A stretch of 13,703 nucleotides of DNA, taken from assembly GCA_018823385.1 (NCBI GenBank), contig JAHJIK010000047.1, positions 1 through 13,703 of the forward strand, written 5' to 3'. Each line of letters begins with the position of its first letter. Position 1 is the first letter of the stretch. A program made the translations under genes and the position numbers. This stretch comes from Patescibacteria group bacterium. Its GTDB lineage: Bacteria; Patescibacteriota; Minisyncoccia; Phycocordibacterales; Phycocordibacteraceae. Below are positions 6,287 to 12,854 of this stretch, in pieces. The notes beneath the pieces were generated by a model, which ran no database searches, was not told the origin of the DNA, and saw nothing but the letters and a program-made list of their open reading frames with translations.

Positions 6287-6290
6287 GTTC

Positions 6291-6317
6291 GGCGACCCTT
6301 CGGGGTCGCCTTTTCTT
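6291..6317 (+). terminator. Intrinsic terminator with UUCG tetraloop
   Basis: GGCGACCC (6291-6298) pairs perfectly with GGGTCGCC (6303-6310) around the very stable TTCG loop, followed by TTTTCTT. It ends the plus-strand gene. The T-tract overlaps the lysS stop codon (6316-6318). On the minus strand no T-tract follows, so lysS is not clearly terminated by it. Confidence 0.9.
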
Positions 6318-7875
6318 ATACCCCCGCTTCTCGTAACCGCTTTTCTACAAACTCACGAGGAAGCACGGATAAGAACCATCCAGCTTTCGGTCCTGAATCA
6401 CGATTAAGGAAAATAGTATAGATAGCACTGAAGAGTTCTTTTGGTGAAATTGGCGCCTCGGTTTTGAGTTCGTGAAGACGTGCGTGTACCTCCTCACCAG
6501 TTCTGTCTTCTGTCATATAGTCTGCAAGGAGTGTAAGCGCATGCTTCTGGGTATCTGAAAGCTCGCAGGTAGGGAGAGTGTCCTGCAGCTCATATCGATA
6601 TTGCTCTGGTGCGTATGTTGAAAGCCAGTATTTTGCATAGTCTGCACGCTCGTGTAGTGAAGCTATCTCTTCATCTGTTAAAGCTTCTCCTTTTGCGCGC
6701 GCAGCTTCCTCCTCAAGATTCATATGTGGCATCTGCACTACAAATGAAAGGAGTGAGAATCGCATATTCCACGGAGCACGGAGGTCACCTTGGTTTTCAG
6801 GAAGCTGAGCTAGAGTAAACAGGCGTGTGTAGTCATCAGCAGCACCCTCACGCACGTGTTCTGCAAGCTCGTCATACCAGTCGTACCATCGAGGTACGCT
6901 CTCGCCTTCTGGTTCAAAGTTAATCTGCTCACGAATATCTTTTCCAATCAACGCAAGACGGAACACGGCTGCTGGGAACAGGTCTGAAATATCTTTCGCA
7001 GACGACCCCTTTCCTTTTGAGGAAGACATTTTGGCGCCACCGATAAGGAAGAATTCATACGGAATATCAAACGGTGTTTCAATACCGAATAGTTCTTTGG
7101 CAATATGGTTTGCCACATCACGTGACCCACCTTTCGTTGAGTGATCTTTACCGCCACCTTCAACGCCAACTCCCTGCACCACCCACTTAGCAGCCCAATC
7201 AATCTTCCAGAACAGTTTAGCTGCGCCTTTCCATGGTGCTACACGGCCCTCATGTCCACATGGCACACAGTTATCGGGTGAACGCTCACACTTGTATGCA
7301 ACGGTTTCGCCGTCAAAATCAAACGCTCGCGTGGTCATTATCTTTCCACATTTCTCACATACAACGGATATGGGAAGCCATGATTCGTCTTTGACGGAGC
7401 CAGATACGTCTTTAAGGATGCGACGCACATCAGCAACACGTTCAAGTGCAATCTTGATACACTCATCCATCTTTCCTGAGTGATACAGCTCAGTTGCGCG
7501 ATAGTAGTTTGGAGTAAAGCCCGCCTTCTTAATTACGCCCTCCAACTCTGCACCAAAGTATTCTGCATAGTTAGCGAACCCTGGTTCAGGTGAAGGCACT
7601 GTGTACAAAGGCTTCCCGAGGTGCTCCTCGTATCCTGCAGGCAAATATGAAGGCACTGAATCAAATGGGTCGAAATCATTAAACTCATACCGGTATTCAG
7701 TGTCGATACCGTACTCATTCAATACTTCAGACACCAGACCGTGAATAGCAACACCACGCATAGAGCCAACATGAACACGTCCAGACAGTGTCTTTTCGTC
7801 ACGAACCAGAAGTTTCCCCTCCTTTTTCGTATAGGTATCTTGTATTTCTTTTGCTATGCGGTCTGCCCAAAACAT
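6316..7875 (-). CDS. lysS: Lysyl-tRNA synthetase, class I (archaeal type)
   Basis: This charges tRNA-Lys with lysine through a Rossmann-fold (class I) catalytic domain, unlike the class II LysRS of most bacteria. MFWADRIAKEI opens the protein as in the family. The HIGH-like signature is HVGS (35-38) inside SGRVHVGSMRG, GGGKDH is at 240-245 and KMSSSKG (282-288) is the second ATP-binding signature. Cysteines C173, C176, C203 and C206 (with C196 nearby) form a probable zinc site. The rest is the helical anticodon-binding part. The length of 519 residues fits the class I family. The gene stands alone between two opposite-strand orphans. Its ATG is about 12 bases from a -10-like TATGCT, so the mRNA may have almost no leader, and there is no Shine-Dalgarno sequence. 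Confidence 0.96.
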   Translation of the reverse strand: MFWADRIAKEIQDTYTKKEGKLLVRDEKTLSGRVHVGSMRGVAIHGLVSEVLNEYGIDTEYRYEFNDFDPFDSVPSYLPAGYEEHLGKPLYTVPSPEPGFANYAEYFGAELEGVIKKAGFTPNYYRATELYHSGKMDECIKIALERVADVRRILKDVSGSVKDESWLPISVVCEKCGKIMTTRAFDFDGETVAYKCERSPDNCVPCGHEGRVAPWKGAAKLFWKIDWAAKWVVQGVGVEGGGKDHSTKGGSRDVANHIAKELFGIETPFDIPYEFFLIGGAKMSSSKGKGSSAKDISDLFPAAVFRLALIGKDIREQINFEPEGESVPRWYDWYDELAEHVREGAADDYTRLFTLAQLPENQGDLRAPWNMRFSLLSFVVQMPHMNLEEEAARAKGEALTDEEIASLHERADYAKYWLSTYAPEQYRYELQDTLPTCELSDTQKHALTLLADYMTEDRTGEEVHARLHELKTEAPISPKELFSAIYTIFLNRDSGPKAGWFLSVLPREFVEKRLREAGV

Positions 7876-7880
7876 GAAGG

Positions 7881-7913
7881 AATAGTAGCATATAGGTTTG
7901 TTTTTCTACTATT
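7881..7913 (-). promoter_or_regulatory. lysS promoter with flanking inverted repeat
   Basis: AATAGTAG (7881-7888) and CTACTATT (7906-7913) form a perfect 8-bp inverted repeat with a 17-base centre. The minus-strand -10-like TATGCT (7892-7887) abuts one arm, and the other arm falls where the weak -35 (TAAATA) would be. It may be an operator. On RNA it would lie mostly upstream of the start site, so a DNA role is more likely. Confidence 0.4.
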
Positions 7914-7986
7914 TAGGCGTATGGTGATTTTGTTCCCCTAATGGTAGGGGTCATAACCATAGCTAGGGTGCATAGGGCGCTCTAGT
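7898..7986 (+). promoter_or_regulatory. Promoter and structured leader of the 8002 gene
   Basis: A possible promoter is TTGTTT (7898-7903), 16 bases, TATGGT (7920-7925). The leader then has two small hairpins: CCCCTA-ATGG-TAGGGG (7935-7950), and 7963-7971 with 7977-7985 (nine pairs, two G-U), which ends five bases before the Shine-Dalgarno sequence. Neither is followed by a T-tract, so an effect on translation or RNA stability would be more likely than termination. Confidence 0.35.
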
Positions 7987-8001
7987 AATTGGAGGATTCT
8001 A

Positions 8002-8565
8002 ATGACTGCAACTCTTAGTTCCAAACATCTTGCTGATCGCCTCATGATCAGAGCAAAACGCACTCTGATCATTCGTTACTATCTTCAACTGACTCATTCA
8101 GGGATGCCGCACACGCTGCATTTTGAGATATATTCATTGGAACACAACATTGGTTCCCCAGCCAAGCTAACGAAGGCTTGGGGTGCAGTTTCTAACGGAC
8201 CTGCGACCGATCCAATACGGCCCATTTCATTTGGCCTATGCCCATCAACTGATCATGTTCGATGGTTTGAAGCCGAGTGCAGCCAGTGGTTGCGGTTTCA
8301 GACTCAAATCGCCTGGCACTGTGACAGTGATTTTGTTGGCTGTATTTCTGAGGGTCGAGTTCTGAGTCGAGCTGATCCAGCGTTCCTAATCTATCATGGG
8401 CGCATATTCGAGTTGCTCATAAAGAGCAGGCAGACGTGGCAAAGAATTCGAGAAGAGGAACCTTCAGATATAACTTGTGCAGGACTCCAAAGCCGAGATT
8501 GCCTTGTCCATCGATACCGAGTATTCGTATGTCAGCTCGAATCCGATAGCTTTACGATCAAATAG
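8002..8565 (+). CDS. Solitary protein of unknown function, cysteine- and tryptophan-rich
   Basis: This encodes 187 residues and I do not recognise it. The start is set by GGAGG (7991-7995) six bases before ATG. The protein is rich in Cys (80, 93, 107, 114, 159, 167, 177) and Trp (60, 88, 96, 105, 146). It alternates polar and aromatic stretches, with a basic N-terminal helix-like part (ADRLMIRAKRTLIIRYYLQL, 11-30). There is no obvious membrane helix, signal peptide or zinc-finger spacing. A 10-bp perfect inverted repeat lies at codons 15-24 (8044-8072). The gene is convergent with greA, and the shared hairpin at 8571-8596 begins six bases after its stop. Amino acid use differs from the core genes, hinting at transfer or a fast-evolving lineage-specific gene. 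Confidence 0.6.
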   Translation: MTATLSSKHLADRLMIRAKRTLIIRYYLQLTHSGMPHTLHFEIYSLEHNIGSPAKLTKAWGAVSNGPATDPIRPISFGLCPSTDHVRWFEAECSQWLRFQTQIAWHCDSDFVGCISEGRVLSRADPAFLIYHGRIFELLIKSRQTWQRIREEEPSDITCAGLQSRDCLVHRYRVFVCQLESDSFTIK

Positions 8566-8596
8566 AAAAAGGGCCGACCTCTCACGAGGCCGGCCC
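8566..8596 (-). terminator. Intrinsic terminator of greA (partly shared)
   Basis: 8571-8581 pairs with 8586-8596 (10 of 11 pairs, one A-C mismatch) around loop TCAC. On the minus strand the stem is followed by five T (complement of 8566-8570), a proper terminator for greA. On the plus strand it is followed by TAACTCTT, so it would be weak for the convergent orphan gene. Confidence 0.85.
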
Positions 8597-8610
8597 TAAC
8601 TCTTGCTGTA

Positions 8611-9081
8611 TTAAGCAACCTTTTCTATGTGATAGGCCTGCTTTCCAGCTGGCGTCTCGAACGTAAACTCATCTCCCTTTTTCTTTCCCATCAATGCAGC
8701 TCCAAGTGGAGATACGTGTGAAAGTTTGTGTACGCGCATGTCAGCTTCTTCTGATCCAACGATAGTGTACTCATGCAGGTCACCGCTACCCTCTTTCTTG
8801 ATAGTAACTACTGAACCAAAACCAACGATGTCTTTTTTCTTTCCGTCAGTAACAATCTTTGCTCGCTTTACGAGCTCTTCTAGCTTTCGAATACGCTCTT
8901 CTGTTGCAGCCTGCAATTCACGAGCCTCTTGATACTCTGCGTTTTCTGAGAGATCACCGAGTGAACGTGCGTACTCTAGATTTTTTGCAATCTCAGTACG
9001 TCGCACAGTCTTAAGGTTCTCAAGCTCAGAGACCATTTCATCGAACTTCTCTTGGCTCACCATTGTCTCTTGTTCGGTCAT
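8611..9081 (-). CDS. greA: Transcription elongation factor GreA
   Basis: GreA enters the secondary channel of RNA polymerase and stimulates cleavage of backtracked RNA. It has an N-terminal coiled coil (about residues 9-82) whose tip carries the acidic catalytic pair in LGDLSENAEY (41-50; D43, E46). The C-terminal FKBP-like domain includes SHVSPLGAALMGKKKGDEF. The length of 156 residues is standard. The start at 9081 is the longest. The ATG at 9063 (residue 7) is an alternative, and neither has a Shine-Dalgarno sequence. It is a single-gene unit with its own promoter (9122-9149) and terminator (8566-8596). Confidence 0.96.
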   Translation of the reverse strand: MTEQETMVSQEKFDEMVSELENLKTVRRTEIAKNLEYARSLGDLSENAEYQEARELQAATEERIRKLEELVKRAKIVTDGKKKDIVGFGSVVTIKKEGSGDLHEYTIVGSEEADMRVHKLSHVSPLGAALMGKKKGDEFTFETPAGKQAYHIEKVA

Positions 9082-9121
9082 AGGTCGTGTGAAATAACTG
9101 TGAAAAAATTGATGTACTTGT

Positions 9122-9156
9122 ATTTTACGTGGCCTACGGCTGGCGTCAACGTTGAC
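9122..9156 (-). promoter_or_regulatory. greA promoter with perfect palindrome over the -35
   Basis: On the minus strand TTGACG (9149-9144), a 16-base spacer and TAAAAT (9127-9122) form a good sigma-70-type promoter about 40 bases before greA. The -35 is embedded in the perfect 12-base palindrome GTCAACGTTGAC (9145-9156), which touches the mrdA stop codon. The palindrome could be an operator. Confidence 0.55.
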
Positions 9157-10823
9157 TACTGAAAGTATTCAGGTGCACTTCTGTTAAGCCTATGAAGTGC
9201 CTGGAATGCGGCGTACACTCCACCAATCACGTTATGTGACGGTCCCTGCTCCATAACAATGGCAAACGCGTATCGTGGCTTGTCATACGGGAAGAACCCG
9301 ATGATCCAGTTGTTTGAATACTCCTCGTTGGCTCCCACCTGTGCAGTGCCTGTTTTTGCTGCCACATCGGTAAAGGGCAACACAAGTCCCTTTCCAGTGC
9401 CTTCAGAAACAGTCATACGCATACCCTCTCGAGCAATACGCAGTGAGTTTTGGTTAATGGAAATACTCTCGCCCTGCAGTGGCGCATCTTTGATTAAGGT
9501 TGGCTTTACTAACTTTCCGCCGTTTGCGATTGCTGCAGTTGCCCGCACCGCTTCTATTGGCGTTACCTGCATCGCGTACTGTCCGATTGAGGTGTGGTAT
9601 GTGTTTCCAATTCTCCACGGTTCCCCGTACCGCTCTTCTTTCCATGCAGGAGACGGTATGAATCCCTGTTCTTCTCCTTCCACTTCAATACCTGTCTTAG
9701 TGTCAAAACCGAATGCGTCATACCAATACGTGAGGCGATCAATACCGAGACCCTTTTGGTCACCAAACCCGCCACCAACAGTGTAGAAATAGACGTCTGA
9801 GGAATATGCGATTGCGCTTCGCATATTCATATTGCCGAGTGCCTTCCAGTCAGGGAAAATAGTTGGCTTTGAGGGGTCGTATGGGTTTGGAATAACCAGC
9901 TTTCCACTTGAGTAGATAATCTTGTCTTCTGAAATAATACCGTCACTGTGTGCACCTGCGGCAATCATTGGCTTTACAATAGAGCCTGGAGCATAGAGGC
10001 CACCGATAGCACGATCAAGATAGACCTTTCGAGAGTTTGTCTGATATGAACGGATGACATCGGATGGTCCTCCTGAGGAGAGCACGTTTGGATCATATTC
10101 AGGATACGAGACCAGTGCGATAATCTCACCGTTTGTTACGTCCATCAAAATACCTGACCCTCCTTTGAAGGGAATACGGTCAGCCAGTTCCTGAATTGAT
10201 GACGCGAATGCTTCCTGCGCACGTGAGTCTATCGAAAGAGTTACCGTCTGCCCTTTCTGACTTGCCACCACACTTCCCTGTGAGTGCACCGTACCAAGCG
10301 CATCTTCCTCAATTAGAAGCAGACCGTTCTTCCCAGCCAGTGTGTCGTTGAATGTCGCTTCAATTCCGGCAAGCCCTTTGATCTCAGTATCGTAGTAATT
10401 ACCTGAGCTATCTTTCTTTGGATATGACACGTATCCGAGGAGGTGTGCGTATCCTGGTGTTGCATATACTCGCTTAACGAAACCAGTCTCAGTCGCTTCG
10501 TTTGAAACGAGCGGCACCCCATTTCTGTCTACGATTGCACCACGCTCAGCAAACAATACTTCTGGACGAAGCCGATTGCGTTCACTCTGAGCTGCATACG
10601 CCTCGCCTTTTGTAATCTGGAGATTAGCGGCTTGAGCTACCAGTCCAAAAAAGACCAGTCCCACAAATACAAAAAGACCAAAATACGTTGACGCGGGGAT
10701 TGGTTTTTCTAGTCGACCCTCAAGGCGATTCTGATCAAAGTGCGGCAGGTTTGATGAGTCAAGAAAAATCTCATCAGGTGCAATTTCATGCACTGCGCGT
10801 TGCCGTTTAAACCATCTACTCAT
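9156..10823 (-). CDS. mrdA: Peptidoglycan transpeptidase PBP2 of the rod system (MrdA)
   Basis: A class B penicillin-binding protein that cross-links lateral-wall peptidoglycan with the MreBCD complex. It has a cytoplasmic N-terminus, one membrane helix (about 46-65), the pedestal motif ERGAIVDRNG (93-102) and a transpeptidase domain with S281-I-V-K284, S341-S-D343 (SSD in place of SxN, as is usual for PBP2) and K490-T-G492. The length is 555 residues, shorter than the roughly 600-630 typical of PBP2. The cytoplasmic tail of about 45 residues is longer than in FtsI. ATGA overlap with the mreD stop shows translational coupling. It is the last gene of the proS-mreB-mreC-mreD-mrdA series. Confidence 0.95.
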   Translation of the reverse strand: MSRWFKRQRAVHEIAPDEIFLDSSNLPHFDQNRLEGRLEKPIPASTYFGLFVFVGLVFFGLVAQAANLQITKGEAYAAQSERNRLRPEVLFAERGAIVDRNGVPLVSNEATETGFVKRVYATPGYAHLLGYVSYPKKDSSGNYYDTEIKGLAGIEATFNDTLAGKNGLLLIEEDALGTVHSQGSVVASQKGQTVTLSIDSRAQEAFASSIQELADRIPFKGGSGILMDVTNGEIIALVSYPEYDPNVLSSGGPSDVIRSYQTNSRKVYLDRAIGGLYAPGSIVKPMIAAGAHSDGIISEDKIIYSSGKLVIPNPYDPSKPTIFPDWKALGNMNMRSAIAYSSDVYFYTVGGGFGDQKGLGIDRLTYWYDAFGFDTKTGIEVEGEEQGFIPSPAWKEERYGEPWRIGNTYHTSIGQYAMQVTPIEAVRATAAIANGGKLVKPTLIKDAPLQGESISINQNSLRIAREGMRMTVSEGTGKGLVLPFTDVAAKTGTAQVGANEEYSNNWIIGFFPYDKPRYAFAIVMEQGPSHNVIGGVYAAFQALHRLNRSAPEYFQ

Positions 10824-11068
10824 CCGTTTATAATACGCGCTTTGAAGAAACTACGCACGAAATATGAAGAAATGCTCAGTACGAGACCAAGAACAGAGGC
10901 GACGGGCCAGTGTCCAGGCACCAGATATAGGGTGTCATACAGAATTCCAAGACCTAGACCTGCACCCGGCAGGAACAGCGATGCGGCAATACCGAGAACA
11001 AGCGCAAACGGCCATGGGAACATAAACAGCGCAAGAACAGCAGCTACCAGAACGAGAATGCGAATCAT
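10820..11068 (-). CDS. mreD: MreD-like membrane protein, very short
   Basis: This is a hydrophobic protein of 82 residues with about three membrane-spanning stretches and little else. Typical MreD has about 160 residues and five to six helices, so this is about half size. The name rests on the invariant order mreB-mreC-mreD-mrdA and on topology. I chose the ATG at 11068 (MIRILV) because it gives an ATGA overlap with the mreC stop, matching the ATGA overlap at its other end with mrdA, and has GGTGGGG just upstream. An ATG at 11086 would add six residues. No frameshift or stop suggests decay. Confidence 0.65.
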   Translation of the reverse strand: MIRILVLVAAVLALFMFPWPFALVLGIAASLFLPGAGLGLGILYDTLYLVPGHWPVASVLGLVLSISSYFVRSFFKARIING

Positions 11069-11820
11069 AGCCCCACCGTTACCCATGTTACGGAAAAGAT
11101 ATTAACCATTGGCTTTATGTGGAGCGTAGAGCGTGGTGACGATGGATCAGCATCAATACTCAGCACCGTTCCAACGGGAAGTGCGCCTGGACCAGGCGCA
11201 TATACGACAGCTCCAACAGTAGCCCCGGCTTCACGTGGCAATGACGCTTCAAACGCGCCAGCCCCCTTTCCGACTAGCGAAACAGGTATACGTGTATCTC
11301 CCACCCATCCTTCTGTTACCCGGCCTGGAGCGGTAAAGAGAATGGCACGCGACGTGTTTGAGGTGACATTTTCAATCACACCAATTGGAATACCTCCTGG
11401 CGCATATATCATTGCATCAACACGCACACCATCAGTACCACCCAGCCCAAGCACTAATGAGTCGTACGGAGACACTGGAGGCCGTGCAAGCACTCCTGCA
11501 GAAAGTCCATTCCCTAAAGCCCCTTTGTCCCCTACCTGTGCCGTTAGCACTGCATTTTGGTTGCGGAGTGTCTCGTTCTCAATGAGCAGCTGGTCCCGTT
11601 CTGCGATAATCTCTGACGTATTTTGAAATGGAAGCGTTACCGCGGCAGCACTTTTAGAGAACTGATCTCCCGTCTGCCAAAAAGGGGTTGCGATAGCAGT
11701 AAGTACATCTGGCGCAAAGGTTCGGAATATGAAAAACAGCAGCACGAGAATGCCAAGTCCAGCTGCAACCGGCCACGTACTGCCGGACAGAAAAGCGTTA
11801 CGTCTGCGAGAGTATTGCAT
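11065..11820 (-). CDS. mreC: Rod shape-determining protein MreC
   Basis: A bitopic protein that links MreB filaments to the wall synthases. It has a short basic N-terminus (SRRRN), a membrane helix (about 16-34), a coiled coil (about 68-97, including ERDQLLIENETLRNQNAVL) and then the beta-rich extracellular domain with MreC-like phrases such as YDSLVLGLGGTDGV and the repeated glycine-rich GAVVYAPGPGALPVGTV. The length of 251 residues is slightly compact. The start overlaps mreB by 23 bases and the end overlaps mreD by four, indicating one operon. Confidence 0.93.
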   Translation of the reverse strand: MQYSRRRNAFLSGSTWPVAAGLGILVLLFFIFRTFAPDVLTAIATPFWQTGDQFSKSAAAVTLPFQNTSEIIAERDQLLIENETLRNQNAVLTAQVGDKGALGNGLSAGVLARPPVSPYDSLVLGLGGTDGVRVDAMIYAPGGIPIGVIENVTSNTSRAILFTAPGRVTEGWVGDTRIPVSLVGKGAGAFEASLPREAGATVGAVVYAPGPGALPVGTVLSIDADPSSPRSTLHIKPMVNIFSVTWVTVGL

Positions 11821-12853
11821 CTTCGTGCATAAACGCGTCTTTCCACGGACGCGGATCTTCTGTCACAATTCCCGTACCACGTACAACAGCGGTAAGTGGG
11901 TCGGTTGCGACATAGACAGGAACTCCCAGCATTTTCGACAGCAAATCGGGAAGACCTCGCAAGAGCGCACCGCCGCCAAATACTGTTACACCGTGCTCAA
12001 GCACGTCGGATAGTAGTTCAGGCGGTGTGCGCTCAATCACCTCTTTCATCGACTCCATAAGAGAGTCGAGTGAGTGTGACAGTGCTTCACGTACATGTGA
12101 GTCAGTGAGCGTTACCTCACGAGGAAGTCCGGTAGCGAGATCTCGACCACGGATCTGGCGCTCGAGCGGTGACTCAAGTGTAAGGACGGCACCGATATTA
12201 ATCTTTGTCTCTTCCGCCGTGCGCTCTCCAATAGCAAGCGAGAACTCGCTACGTACGTAGTCAATAATATTCTCATTGAACCGATCACCTGCTACCTGTG
12301 AGCTTTGCGACGCAACAGAACCGCCCAGTGCAATCACTGCAATGTCGGTAGTACCGGCTCCGATGTCGAGCACCATGGTGCCAACAGGCTGGTTGATTGG
12401 GAGCTTTGCACCAATAGCTCCAGCCATTGGCTCCTCCATGATGTACACCTCGCGCGCTCCAGCATTGAGGGCTGCATCTCGTACCGCACGACTCTCAACG
12501 TTCGTAACACCCGTTGGCACACCAACTACCACACGAGGGCCTAGAAGGCGTGTACGGCCTCCCTGCGCCTTGTTAATGAAGTATGCGAGTAGTTCCTGCG
12601 TTACTTCAAAGTCTGAGATAACACCGTGTGCGAGTGGGCGCACTGCTCTGATGTGCGGCGGTGTCTTTCCAAGCATGAGCTTTGCTTCTTTACCTATTGC
12701 TACCACCTGTCCTGTCTTGTCGTTCACAGTTACCACTGACGGCTCTGACATCACGATGCCGCGTCCTCGAACATATACCAGCGTGTTTCCGGTACCCAGG
12801 TCGATACCTATGTCAGTCGAAAAGAATGAGTTTCGTGAAAGTCGTTTAGCCAT
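11798..12853 (-). CDS. mreB: Rod shape-determining protein MreB
   Basis: A bacterial actin that polymerises at the membrane and directs wall synthesis. The phosphate-1 loop is DIGIDLGTGNTLVYV (14-28), EEPMAGAIG is at 140-148, the phosphate-2 loop is DIGAGTTD (163-170) and the adenosine motif is FGGGALLRG (292-300). All are intact. The length of 351 residues is normal. The ATG lies one base after the proS stop (TAG-T-ATG) with no Shine-Dalgarno sequence, so translation probably depends on termination of proS upstream. Its presence suggests rod-shaped cells. Confidence 0.97.
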   Translation of the reverse strand: MAKRLSRNSFFSTDIGIDLGTGNTLVYVRGRGIVMSEPSVVTVNDKTGQVVAIGKEAKLMLGKTPPHIRAVRPLAHGVISDFEVTQELLAYFINKAQGGRTRLLGPRVVVGVPTGVTNVESRAVRDAALNAGAREVYIMEEPMAGAIGAKLPINQPVGTMVLDIGAGTTDIAVIALGGSVASQSSQVAGDRFNENIIDYVRSEFSLAIGERTAEETKINIGAVLTLESPLERQIRGRDLATGLPREVTLTDSHVREALSHSLDSLMESMKEVIERTPPELLSDVLEHGVTVFGGGALLRGLPDLLSKMLGVPVYVATDPLTAVVRGTGIVTEDPRPWKDAFMHEDAILSQT

Positions 12854-12854
12854 A

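Noticed and set aside
6084..6407. 107-codon plus-strand ORF overlapping the 5822 gene and the end of lysS
   Set aside because: It reads through a strong terminator (6291-6317), lacks a ribosome binding site, and overlaps two better-supported genes.
9259..9786. Plus-strand ORF opposite mrdA
   Set aside because: Antisense shadow of the transpeptidase domain; no start signal.
11117..11626. Long plus-strand ORF opposite mreC
   Set aside because: Shadow of mreC codon bias: Pro/Ser/Thr-rich translation, no start signal, no conserved motif.
10820..11820. Alternative genetic code with TGA as glycine
   Set aside because: mreC and mreD both end in TGA at ATGA overlaps with the next gene, as expected for true stops, and the conserved proteins need no TGA recoding.
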